A stretch of 5,866 bases of DNA. It comes from Acidobacteriota bacterium. Its GTDB lineage: Bacteria > Acidobacteriota > UBA6911. Each line of letters begins with the position of its first letter. Position 1 is the first letter of the stretch. The notes under the pieces were generated by a model, which was not told the origin of the DNA, ran no database searches, and was given only the letters and a program-made list of their open reading frames with translations. Positions 1 through 5,866 of the stretch are shown here, piece by piece. Both the position numbers and the translations under genes were made by a program. The stretch is from the NCBI GenBank assembly GCA_017860075.1, contig JAFNAH010000106.1:1-5866 (forward strand), given 5' to 3'.

Positions 1-420
1 GTGAAGGTGGCCGCGGTCGAACAGGGATCGGAGACCCGGTGCCAGGTAAGCATCTTCCTCAATGTCTTTGACGTGCACGTAAACAGAGCGCCTATCGAAG
101 GTGAACTGGAAAAGCTGGAGTACCGCCGCGGCCGATTCAAGGTGGCGTCCAAGGACGAGGCGTCCCGTGTGAACGAGCAGAATGTCCTGACCATCCGCGG
201 TCCCGACGCCACGCTTGTCATGAAGCAGATTGCTGGGTTGATCGCGCGCCGCGTGGTATGCTGGAAAAAGGCAGGGCAGAAAATGGAGCGCGGAGAAGTC
301 ATCGGTCTCATCCGGTTCGGTTCGCGCGTCGACCTGCTGCTTCCCGAAAACGCCAGTGTCCTGGTGTGCGTCGGAGATCGAGTCAAGGGCGGCAGTTCTG
401 TGATTGCGGAGCTCAAATGA
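1..420 (+). CDS. psd: Phosphatidylserine decarboxylase, short form (3' part, cut by window edge)
   Basis: Pyruvoyl-dependent enzyme that decarboxylates phosphatidylserine to phosphatidylethanolamine at the membrane. The visible 139 residues match the C-terminal two thirds of the short (about 200-220 residue) decarboxylase type. A DVHVNRAPIEG segment lies at about residues 24-34 (the family's FDVHVNR motif), QIAGLIARR at 76-84, and the self-cleavage motif FGSRVD at 106-111. By family knowledge the chain is cut between Gly107 and Ser108, and Ser108 becomes the pyruvoyl group. This type has GS in an RFGSRVD context rather than the LGST of the E. coli enzyme. The GTG at base 1 is in frame but is probably an internal Val: the conserved SPADG region and N-terminal membrane segments that normally precede it are missing, so I estimate 70-80 residues lie upstream. 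The stop codon overlaps the pssA start (ATGA), as expected for consecutive enzymes of one pathway. An archaetidylserine-type substrate cannot be excluded from sequence. Confidence 0.93.
   Translation: MKVAAVEQGSETRCQVSIFLNVFDVHVNRAPIEGELEKLEYRRGRFKVASKDEASRVNEQNVLTIRGPDATLVMKQIAGLIARRVVCWKKAGQKMERGEVIGLIRFGSRVDLLLPENASVLVCVGDRVKGGSSVIAELK
408..411 (+). promoter_or_regulatory. Ribosome binding site of pssA
   Basis: GGAG lies 5 nt before the ATG at 417, inside the end of psd. It supports the start at 417 over the in-frame ATG at 258. The 53 residues that the upstream start would add are arginine-rich, antisense-like sequence lying over psd and do not look like the family. Confidence 0.7.
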
Positions 421-1208
421 TTGACGGTTCTGACAGTCTGCAGGACAAAGCCCAGGGCGCCCCGCGGCGCCGGTTGGGACGCAGCATCTACATACTCCCG
501 AGCCTCTTCACTGTCGGCAACATCTTCTGCGGCTACTACGCGATCATGTCCACGATGAACGGCCATTATGATGCGGCCGCACAGGCCATAGGCATCGCCA
601 TCATTCTGGACATGCTGGACGGGCGGATTGCCAGGATGGCGAACGCGACCAGCGGATTCGGCCTCCAGCTGGATTCGCTCGCGGACCTGGTCTCTTTCGG
701 CATTGCGCCTTCGGTTCTGGCGTTCGTCTGGGGATTCCATCCGGTCAATCAACGCCTGGGCTGGATTGCCGCGTTTACGTTTTTGATCTGCGGGGCCATG
801 CGCCTGGCTCGCTTCAACGTTCAGGCCGGGAATCTCAAGCACTTCGTCGGCATGCCGATACCGGCCGCAGGGGGAGCCATCGCGGCCACGGTGCACTTCT
901 TCCAGGCTCCGATCGATGACAGCATCGCGGGCACGGCGATGGTCGGGGTAGTCTTCCTGCTTGCGTTCCTTATGGTCAGCACGATCCGATACCCGAGTCT
1001 CAAGCAGCTGACTCTCGGGCGCAAATCCCACCTGACGATTCTGCTGATCGCGCTGCTCGTTGCGCTCGTCTACAACTACTCGCGGTGGACGCTGCTGACA
1101 ATTGCGGTCGCCTACTCCCTGTCCGGAATCGGCGGCAGGCTGTTCAGCCTTCTGCGCCACCGGAAGGCGGGGAGCGAAGCCCCGGTTGTCGAGCTGAGGC
1201 CTCGATGA
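417..1208 (+). CDS. pssA: CDP-diacylglycerol--serine O-phosphatidyltransferase
   Basis: Integral membrane enzyme that makes phosphatidylserine and CMP from CDP-diacylglycerol and L-serine. The 263-residue protein carries the complete CDP-alcohol phosphatidyltransferase signature DG(x)2AR(x)8G(x)3D(x)3D: Asp68, Gly69, Ala72, Arg73, Gly82, Asp86 and Asp90, which bind the metal and CDP and hold the catalytic aspartate. The segment before it (about residues 23-45, with NIFCGYYAI) is typical of the Bacillus-like PssA subclass, and further hydrophobic stretches at about 53-66, 91-106, 115-130, 149-164, 174-190, 206-221 and 225-240 fit a multi-pass protein. The N-terminal 22 residues and C-terminal 15 are polar or basic. 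It is not the phospholipase-D-like PssA of E. coli. The start at 417 is chosen from the ATGA overlap with psd and a GGAG site. The serine substrate is inferred from subclass motifs plus the adjacent psd; glycerol-phosphate or inositol transferases share the core signature but fit the context less well. Confidence 0.95.
   Translation: MIDGSDSLQDKAQGAPRRRLGRSIYILPSLFTVGNIFCGYYAIMSTMNGHYDAAAQAIGIAIILDMLDGRIARMANATSGFGLQLDSLADLVSFGIAPSVLAFVWGFHPVNQRLGWIAAFTFLICGAMRLARFNVQAGNLKHFVGMPIPAAGGAIAATVHFFQAPIDDSIAGTAMVGVVFLLAFLMVSTIRYPSLKQLTLGRKSHLTILLIALLVALVYNYSRWTLLTIAVAYSLSGIGGRLFSLLRHRKAGSEAPVVELRPR
1195..1199 (+). promoter_or_regulatory. Ribosome binding site of the lipoprotein gene
   Basis: TGAGG ends 5 nt before the ATG at 1205, within the end of pssA. 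It favours 1205 as the start. A downstream GTG at 1250 has only a weak GGGA in front of it, although it would give a more ordinary signal peptide. Confidence 0.5.
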
Positions 1209-1909
1209 TCCGACGGGCAATCCTCAGTGGAACGGGCCCGGGAAATACGGTGAGAACGGAACGCACACGCACATCGCAGGGAGCCCTGCGTGCGCTCACC
1301 GGCGCTGGCCATCAAGGGTCCGCACGGTTCGTCCTGGCCTGCCTTCCCGTTGCTTTCGCGCTTGCGGCCGGCGGGTGCTCCACCCTGCATGTCCCCGCGA
1401 CCGTCCCGGATTTCAGCGCAGCAGGGTCCTTCCATGCGGAGGTCGATGGAATCACGCTCCGCGCCACGCCGATCGTCGGGAAGGAGAGTTACGGCGAACT
1501 TTTCGACGATGATCTTCCCCAGTTCGGCATCATCGCGATCTGGGCGACGTTGGAGAACCACAGCAAGAAGACGGTCGCGGTCGATCCGCAGAAGTGGCAC
1601 CTGCTGGCTGCGAGCCGACGCTGTCCGGTCCTCCCGGTGAACAAAATGGTGGATCGTTACTATCGCGAGCGCAGGATTCGCTTTTACACAGTCCGGGCCG
1701 ACGAGAGGACCCGCGAGAAGCTCCGGAGTCTCAGTCTGCAAGGTGGAGGACTTGCCCCCGGCTCCTCGGCAGAAGGCTTTGTGTTTTTCCGCATCGACGG
1801 CTCGGCGCCGCCGTCGTGGAACCACGATGCCATGCTGATGGCAAGAGGGATCAAACTCGGCGGTGAGCGGAAGCTGGACATGCAGTTGCCCCTTTATGCC
1901 CATCCTTGA
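1205..1909 (+). CDS. Predicted lipoprotein of unknown function
   Basis: I do not recognise this family. The 234-residue product has a basic N-terminal region, a hydrophobic run at about residues 42-55 (FVLACLPVAFALAA) and a Cys at 58 in an AAGGC context, a somewhat degenerate lipobox because Ala rather than Leu is at -3. The mature part, about 176 residues, is probably exported and lipid-anchored. It looks like a small beta-sandwich: alternating hydrophobic stretches include GIIAIWATLENHSKKTVAVDP (about 108-128) and GLAPGSSAEGFVFFRID (182-198), a pattern seen in Ig-like or DUF4352-like extracellular domains; this resemblance is inference. A basic, Tyr/Arg-rich segment (about 147-172) lies between them. 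No catalytic motif is visible. The ATG at 1205 overlaps the pssA stop (ATGA) and has a TGAGG site, but it leaves an unusually long n-region of about 41 residues; GTG 1250 is an alternative. The gene is translationally linked to pssA and recO. A role in the cell envelope would suit the neighbours but is not shown. Confidence 0.77.
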   Translation: MIRRAILSGTGPGNTVRTERTRTSQGALRALTGAGHQGSARFVLACLPVAFALAAGGCSTLHVPATVPDFSAAGSFHAEVDGITLRATPIVGKESYGELFDDDLPQFGIIAIWATLENHSKKTVAVDPQKWHLLAASRRCPVLPVNKMVDRYYRERRIRFYTVRADERTREKLRSLSLQGGGLAPGSSAEGFVFFRIDGSAPPSWNHDAMLMARGIKLGGERKLDMQLPLYAHP

Positions 1910-2663
1910 GGCGGAAGCCGTCGTCCTTCGAAGCTATTCGCTGTCGGACGCCGATCGCATCGTTGTGCTTGCCACGCGGGAATACGGGAAAGTGCGGGTC
2001 GTAGGGCAGGGAGTCAAGAAACCCAAGAGCCGCATGGCAGGGTGCCTGGAACCACTGACGCATATCCGGGCGAAATTCTTCCTGCGCGAAGGTGCGGAGC
2101 TCTGGCGCCTCCGTCAGTGCGAGGGCATCCACTCCTACCTGGGATCGAAACTCTCGCTCCGGCAATTCTACGGGTTCAGCTATATTGCTGAGCTTGTCCA
2201 TGAATACCTCGAGGACCACAACCCGAATCCGCCGCTTTTTCGCCTCCTTCTCTCAGTCCTCGCAACAGGCGAAGAGCGCGGCTGCAGTGAGGCCCTCGTC
2301 CGTTACTTCGAGCTGTGGCTGCTGAGGCTGTGCGGCCTGTTGCCCGATTACCGTTCCTGTTCAAACTGCGGGAGGGTTGTCGTGCAGACCGGCTTCTACG
2401 CAGCCGCGGAGCGCGGGGAAGGCTGCTGCGAGGATTGTGCGGGCGGCAAGGGCCTCAGGATCAGACCCGCGGCAGCGAAGTTCCTGCAGTCTTACCAGCA
2501 CATGTCGCCGCTCGAATTCGCCGAGGCTCCGGGCTATGCGCCAGCGGCCCCCGATCTCGAGAAACTCACTCTCAGGCTTATTGAACGGAGCCTCGAGAAG
2601 ACACTGAAGTCCTATTCCCATCTCCGGCAGACATGGCGGGAGGATGGCACACAGGCCGGTTGA
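1896..2663 (+). CDS. recO: DNA repair protein RecO
   Basis: RecO acts in the RecF pathway: it binds DNA and SSB, anneals complementary strands and, with RecR, helps load RecA at gaps. The 255-residue product has the usual family length. The N-terminal OB-fold opening is clear (EAEAVVLRSYSLSDADRIV at residues 5-23, then GKVRVVGQGVKKPKSR at 31-46), followed by the helical region with FELWLLRLCGLLPDY (138-152). A four-cysteine zinc site is intact: Cys155 and Cys158 in CSNC, Cys178 and Cys181 in CEDC. E. coli RecO lacks this site but many other bacterial RecO proteins have it. The ATG at 1896 is chosen because family members begin just before the OB-fold strand; the GTG at 1863 would add 11 residues of poor match. 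There is no convincing ribosome binding site, and the start lies 14 nt inside the preceding gene, so translation probably depends on coupling to the lipoprotein gene. Confidence 0.95.
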   Translation: MPILEAEAVVLRSYSLSDADRIVVLATREYGKVRVVGQGVKKPKSRMAGCLEPLTHIRAKFFLREGAELWRLRQCEGIHSYLGSKLSLRQFYGFSYIAELVHEYLEDHNPNPPLFRLLLSVLATGEERGCSEALVRYFELWLLRLCGLLPDYRSCSNCGRVVVQTGFYAAAERGEGCCEDCAGGKGLRIRPAAAKFLQSYQHMSPLEFAEAPGYAPAAPDLEKLTLRLIERSLEKTLKSYSHLRQTWREDGTQAG

Positions 2664-2677
2664 GTCCAGCCAGATCC

Positions 2678-2692
2678 GGAGGCCTGGCCTCC
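2678..2692 (+). terminator. GC-rich hairpin after recO, possible end of the plus-strand operon
   Basis: GGAGGC, a CTG loop, then GCCTCC form a perfect 6-bp stem starting 15 nt after the recO stop. There is no T-run after it, so it is at best a weak or factor-dependent terminator or a 3' end stabiliser. It is the only compact hairpin between recO and the ppdK terminator. Confidence 0.3.
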
Positions 2693-2769
2693 CGCAACGG
2701 TCGAACCTGATGTGTTCCCCGGCGGGCGAATCATCCCTGGAAACCCACCCGGGGGCAGGGAAGCGGTCT

Positions 2770-2809
2770 AAAACAAAAGGCGGGGCGCGGCCTACTTCCG
2801 CGCCTTGCC
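2770..2809 (-). terminator. Intrinsic terminator of ppdK
   Basis: Read on the minus strand, GGCGCGG (2798-2804) pairs perfectly with CCGCGCC (2784-2790) around a 7-nt loop. Below a 2-nt internal mismatch the stem continues for three more pairs (2807-2809 with 2779-2781). TTTTGTTTT follows at once (2778 down to 2770). The ppdK stop codon TAG lies in the loop, and the 5' arm encodes the last residues before the final Lys. On the plus strand the mismatches become G-U pairs, so the hairpin may also hinder read-through from recO, but only a weak T-rich stretch follows it in that direction. Confidence 0.8.
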
Positions 2810-5662
2810 CTTCTTAGCCGTCTTCTTCGCAGGTTTCGCGGCCCTTTTCGCCTTTTTCACGGTCTTCGGCGCAGTCCTGGCCGCGGCCTTCACCACTGCC
2901 TTTGCAGCGGGTTTCCGCGCGGCCGGCTTCTTTGCCGCGGCCGCGTCTTCGACCGCCACCTGGGCAGCTGCGAGACGCGAGATTGGCACACGGAAGGGGG
3001 AACAGGAGACGTAATCCATGCCGACCCGGTGGCAGAACTTCACCGAGGTGGCATCACCTCCGTGCTCACCGCAGATGCCGACTTTGAGCTTCGGCCGCGT
3101 TGCACGCCCGCGCTCGATGCCGATCTTGATGAGTTCGCCGATCCCCTCCTGGTCGATCGTCTGGAACGGATCGTCAGGCAGGATCTTGTTCGTGAGGTAA
3201 TCGGGCAGGAAACTCCCGATGTCGTCGCGCGAAAACCCAAATCCCATCTGAGTCAGGTCGTTGGTGCCGTAGCTGAAGAACTCGGCGACCTCCGCCATCC
3301 TTCCGGCCGTCAGCGCTGCGCGCGGGATCTCGATCATCGTGCCGTAGAGGTGGGGAATCGACTTCAGGCCGAGCTTGCTGCAGACCTCGGCATAGACCCG
3401 GTCGACGATCGCCTTCTGGTGAACCAGTTCGGTCGTCGCGGCCGTCACCGGGATCATGATTTCGGGAAAAGCCTTCTTTCCCTCCTTGAGCAGTTCGCCG
3501 GCTGCCTCCAGGATGGCACGGATCTGCATCTCCGACACCTCCGGGTAGGTGATGCCGAGCCGCACCCCGCGGTGACCGAGCATGGGATTGGTCTCGCTGA
3601 GTCCGTCGCCTCGTTTTCGCGCCTCCTCGACGGGGATGTTAAGCTCGGCGGCCAGGGCTGCGAGCCTGTCCTCGCTGTGCGGCACGAACTCGTGCAGAGG
3701 AGGATCAAGCAGCCTGATGGTGATCGGGAGGCCGTTGAGGACCTCCATCGTCGCTTTGACATCCTTCTTGACGTAAACGGAAAGCTCGGCGAGGGCCGCT
3801 TTTCGCTCCGCCAGGGTCTTGCTCATGATCATCTTGCGCAGGAGGAACAGCGGTTTGTCGCTTCCTTCGCCGTAGAACATGTGCTCGGTCCGGAACAGCC
3901 CGATCCCTTCGGCGCCGAACTGGACGGCTCGCCGGGTGTCTTTCGGCGTGTCCGCGTTCGTCCTGATCTTGAGCTTGCGGAGCTTGTCGCAAAGCACCAT
4001 GAGATCCCTGTAGGACTGGTTGTGTTCGAGGTCGACGTCAACCAGGGGCATGCTTCCCTTGTAGACGAGACCCTTGGTGCCGTTCAGGGAGACCCAGTCG
4101 CCCTCGCGGACGGTTTCCCCGCCCCTGGTCTTGAAGTGATCGTCTTCGACCTCGATGTCGGAGCAGCCCACGACGCAGCACTTGCCCCAGCCTCGGGCAA
4201 CCAGCGCAGCGTGCGAGGTCATGCCGCCCTTGGAGGTCAGAATGGCCTGGGACTTGTGCATGCCGTCGACGTCTTCAGGGGAGGTCTCCTCGCGAACGAG
4301 GATCACTTTCTCGCCTCGGGAGGCCCACTCGACCGCAGCCTGCGACGTAAATACCACGCGGCCTTTGGCGCCTCCGGGGCCGGCGGGAAGGCCCTTGGCA
4401 ATCGCCGCCGTGGTTCGCTCAGCCAGGGGGTCCAGCATGGGCAGCAGCAGCTCCACAAGCTGGTTCGGTCCCACTCGCATCACCGCGGTCTTCGCGTCGA
4501 TGAGGCCCTCACGGTGCATTTCGGTCGCCATGCGCACGGCGGCCACACCGTTGCGCTTGCCGATGCGGCACTGGAGCATGTACAGGACGCCTTCCTCGAT
4601 GGTGAACTCGATGTCCTGCATGTCCTTGTAATGCCGTTCGAGGCGCTTCTGGAACCCGTAGAGCTGCTGGTAGAGCGCGGGCATGGTCTGCTCGAGCGTC
4701 GGCAGGTGCTTGCTCTGGTCGTTCTTGGAGTACTCATTGATCGGCGCGGGCGTGCGGATGCCTGCCACTACGTCCTCACCCTGCGCGTTGATCAGGTACT
4801 CCCCGTAAAACTGGTTCTCTCCTGTGCCGGGATTGCGCGTGAAGGCTACCCCGGTCGCCGAGGTTTCTCCCATGTTGCCGAAGACCATGGACTGGACCGT
4901 AACAGCGGTGCCCCATTCATCCGGGATCCTCTCGATGCGACGGTACTCGACCGCGCGTTTTCCGTTCCAGCTCTGGAACACGGCTCCGATCCCGCCCCAC
5001 AGCTGCTCCTGGGGATCGTCCGGGAACGATTTGCCGAGGACCTTTTTCACGATCTCCTTGAATTCAGACACGATGACCTGAAGGTCTTCCGTGGTCAGTT
5101 CCGTGTCTCCCTTGTATCCTTTTTCGTGCTTGTACTCGTCCAGACGCTCGTCGAGGACCTTGCGGATTCCCTTGCCGTCCCTGGGCTCGATGCCGGCAGC
5201 TTTCTCCATCACCACGTCGGCGTACATCATAATCAGCCTGCGGTAGGCGTCCCACGCGAACCGGGAGCTGCCTGCTTTCTCGATCAGGCCGTGGATGGTG
5301 TGCTCGTTCAGCCCGACGTTCAGCACTGTCTCCATCATGCCGGGCATCGAACGACGGGCGCCCGAACGCACCGACACCAGCAGCGGATTCGCCGGATCAC
5401 CGAACTTCTTGTTCATCAGTCTTTCGGTCTGCGCCATCGCCGCATTCACCTCCGCGCGCAGTTCTCTCGGGTACGAGCGGTGGTGCTTGTAGTAATGGGT
5501 GCAGACCTCGGTGGTAATGGTGAAGCCCGGCGGCACCGGCAGCCGCAAGCCGGGATGTCCTGCCATCTCGGCCAGGTTGGCACCCTTCCCGCCGAGAAGT
5601 TCCTTCATGGATTCATTGCCGTCGGCTTTTCCGCCGCCGAAGAAATAAACGTATTTGGCCAT
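2792..5662 (-). CDS. ppdK: Pyruvate, phosphate dikinase with a Lys/Ala-rich C-terminal tail
   Basis: Cytoplasmic enzyme that interconverts pyruvate, ATP and phosphate with phosphoenolpyruvate, AMP and diphosphate. The 956-residue product has the whole PPDK layout. The N-terminal ATP-grasp region carries GGKGANLAEM (24-33), VRSGARRSMPGMMETVLN (98-115), FGNMGETSATGVAFTRNPG (261-279) and the EFTIEEG segment with Glu352. The swivelling domain carries GGMTSHAALVARG with phosphohistidine His484. The C-terminal TIM barrel carries RTEHMF (Arg591), RLLDPPLHEF (Arg650), GTMIEIPRAAL (Glu778), GTNDLTQ (Asn801, Asp802) and GICGEHGG with catalytic Cys864. These match His455, Arg561, Arg617, Glu745, Asn768, Asp769 and Cys831 of the Clostridium symbiosum enzyme (874 residues), aligned from memory with steady offsets of 29-33. 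The catalytic core is complete and ends near residue 904. After it come about 52 extra residues: 16 Lys, 4 Arg and 19 Ala. The start has GGAGGA 6 nt upstream. The gene stands alone on its strand here and has its own promoter and terminator candidates. Direction in the cell (gluconeogenic or glycolytic) cannot be told. Confidence 0.97.
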   Translation of the reverse strand: MAKYVYFFGGGKADGNESMKELLGGKGANLAEMAGHPGLRLPVPPGFTITTEVCTHYYKHHRSYPRELRAEVNAAMAQTERLMNKKFGDPANPLLVSVRSGARRSMPGMMETVLNVGLNEHTIHGLIEKAGSSRFAWDAYRRLIMMYADVVMEKAAGIEPRDGKGIRKVLDERLDEYKHEKGYKGDTELTTEDLQVIVSEFKEIVKKVLGKSFPDDPQEQLWGGIGAVFQSWNGKRAVEYRRIERIPDEWGTAVTVQSMVFGNMGETSATGVAFTRNPGTGENQFYGEYLINAQGEDVVAGIRTPAPINEYSKNDQSKHLPTLEQTMPALYQQLYGFQKRLERHYKDMQDIEFTIEEGVLYMLQCRIGKRNGVAAVRMATEMHREGLIDAKTAVMRVGPNQLVELLLPMLDPLAERTTAAIAKGLPAGPGGAKGRVVFTSQAAVEWASRGEKVILVREETSPEDVDGMHKSQAILTSKGGMTSHAALVARGWGKCCVVGCSDIEVEDDHFKTRGGETVREGDWVSLNGTKGLVYKGSMPLVDVDLEHNQSYRDLMVLCDKLRKLKIRTNADTPKDTRRAVQFGAEGIGLFRTEHMFYGEGSDKPLFLLRKMIMSKTLAERKAALAELSVYVKKDVKATMEVLNGLPITIRLLDPPLHEFVPHSEDRLAALAAELNIPVEEARKRGDGLSETNPMLGHRGVRLGITYPEVSEMQIRAILEAAGELLKEGKKAFPEIMIPVTAATTELVHQKAIVDRVYAEVCSKLGLKSIPHLYGTMIEIPRAALTAGRMAEVAEFFSYGTNDLTQMGFGFSRDDIGSFLPDYLTNKILPDDPFQTIDQEGIGELIKIGIERGRATRPKLKVGICGEHGGDATSVKFCHRVGMDYVSCSPFRVPISRLAAAQVAVEDAAAAKKPAARKPAAKAVVKAAARTAPKTVKKAKRAAKPAKKTAKKGKARK

Positions 5663-5668
5663 CGATGG

Positions 5669-5674
5669 TCCTCC
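5669..5674 (-). promoter_or_regulatory. Ribosome binding site of ppdK
   Basis: GGAGGA on the minus strand, 6 nt before the ATG at 5662. This strong Shine-Dalgarno match fixes the start, which also agrees with the conserved MAK(Y/W)VY opening of the family. Confidence 0.85.
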
Positions 5675-5681
5675 GAAGCAG

Positions 5682-5783
5682 AGTGTCTGAAATGAGAAAG
5701 CTCAACGATTAAAACCACATATCCTACTAGAGGTCGCCCTGCGCATCAAGCCACTTTGGCGCCGGGCCTGTGATTCAGACACT
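5682..5783. repeat. 10-bp perfect inverted repeat flanking the ppdK promoter candidate
   Basis: AGTGTCTGAA at 5682-5691 is the exact reverse complement of TTCAGACACT at 5774-5783. The arms are 82 nt apart and bracket the predicted -35 and -10. The 7-bp core GTGTCTG occurs a third time at 5816-5822 on the plus strand. The arrangement could be a pair of regulator sites, but a chance match is possible. Confidence 0.4.
5721..5749 (-). promoter_or_regulatory. Candidate sigma70-type promoter of ppdK
   Basis: On the minus strand, TTGATG (5744-5749, 4 of 6 matches to TTGACA) is followed after exactly 17 nt by TAGGAT (5721-5726, 4 of 6 to TATAAT). The -10 lies at the edge of the most AT-rich stretch of this gap (about 5700-5726). 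Transcription would start near 5714 and give a leader of about 50 nt ending in the GGAGGA site. Confidence 0.45.
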
Positions 5784-5837
5784 GGCAACCGGATGACGGG
5801 CGGGCCGGGCAATCTGTGTCTGCAGCACAGAGGCTGT

Positions 5838-5856
5838 TCAACCCCTTCAGGGTTGA
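5838..5856. repeat. Small palindrome at the right edge
   Basis: TCAACCC, a CTTCA loop, then GGGTTGA form a perfect 7-bp stem with no T-run on either side. A weaker pairing CTGTG/CACAG (5814-5818 with 5826-5830) lies just before it. It may be the terminator of, or a dispersed repeat near, a gene beyond the window; neither can be decided here. I see no coding sequence in 5663-5866. Confidence 0.35.
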
Positions 5857-5866
5857 TGCTCGAGGC

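Noticed and set aside
258..416. A 53-residue N-terminal extension of PssA from the ATG at 258
   Set aside because: It lies entirely over psd in another frame, is Arg-rich and unlike the family. The ATG at 417 has a ribosome binding site and the ATGA overlap.
1085..1204. A 40-residue upstream extension of the lipoprotein from the ATG at 1085
   Set aside because: It overlaps the C-terminal coding part of pssA and would put the signal sequence nearly 100 residues into the protein.
1112..1903. A 263-codon open frame on the minus strand, opposite the lipoprotein gene and the end of pssA
   Set aside because: It overlaps the well-supported end of pssA, has no recognisable motif, and its Arg-rich composition is typical of GC-rich antisense frames. 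The plus-strand frame has overlapping starts, a ribosome binding site and a signal sequence.
2717..2754. Possible CCCCGG/CCGGGG pairing between recO and ppdK
   Set aside because: A 6-bp stem with a loop of about 26 nt in very GC-rich sequence, with no T-run, is not distinguishable from chance.
3029..5695. An 888-codon open frame on the plus strand, opposite ppdK
   Set aside because: It is codon-aligned antisense to ppdK: its stops would require TTA, CTA or TCA codons in ppdK, which GC-rich genes rarely use, so the long open frame is expected. ppdK itself matches its family from end to end, while the antisense product has no recognisable domain.
1..5866. CRISPR array, tRNA or rRNA genes, insertion sequence, toxin-antitoxin or phage genes
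   Set aside because: No regularly spaced repeats, no tRNA-like cloverleaf, no transposase or terminal repeats, and no small paired genes were seen. All coding space is taken by five housekeeping-type genes.
5856..5866. An ATG on the plus strand at the right edge as a gene start
   Set aside because: Only a few bases follow before the window ends, and no ribosome binding site precedes it; it lies in the arm of the palindrome.

Overview
The window is about 5.9 kb of GC-rich bacterial chromosome with ordinary housekeeping content. On the plus strand is a tightly packed run of four genes: the 3' part of a short-form phosphatidylserine decarboxylase (psd), a CDP-diacylglycerol--serine O-phosphatidyltransferase (pssA), an unrecognised predicted lipoprotein, and recO. 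Convergent to it, on the minus strand, is a single large gene for pyruvate, phosphate dikinase (ppdK). The high GC, the short psd type next to a CDP-alcohol-transferase-type pssA, and the style of the PPDK all suggest Acidobacteriota or a nearby GC-rich phylum. This placement is an inference from memory of such genomes, not a search result.

Layout: psd (cut by the left edge, ends 420) overlaps pssA (417-1208) in an ATGA. pssA overlaps the lipoprotein gene (1205-1909) in a second ATGA. The lipoprotein gene overlaps recO (1896-2663) by 14 nt. Bases 2664-2791 are the convergent intergenic gap, holding a GC-rich hairpin after recO and the intrinsic terminator of ppdK. ppdK fills 2792-5662 on the minus strand. 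Bases 5663-5866 hold its ribosome binding site, a plausible sigma70-type promoter, an inverted repeat around that promoter and a small palindrome at the right edge; no gene is seen there.

PssA makes phosphatidylserine from CDP-diacylglycerol and serine, and Psd decarboxylates it to phosphatidylethanolamine, so the first two genes form a two-step membrane lipid pathway. The lipoprotein and recO are probably co-transcribed and translationally coupled with them, with no obvious biochemical link. PPDK interconverts pyruvate and phosphoenolpyruvate.

No clearly new system is visible. The most unusual item is a lysine/alanine-rich, histone-H1-like tail of about 52 residues on the otherwise canonical PPDK. 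Lesser items are the unrecognised lipoprotein with its long N-terminal region, the symmetric repeats around the ppdK promoter, and the terminator stem that is partly coding.
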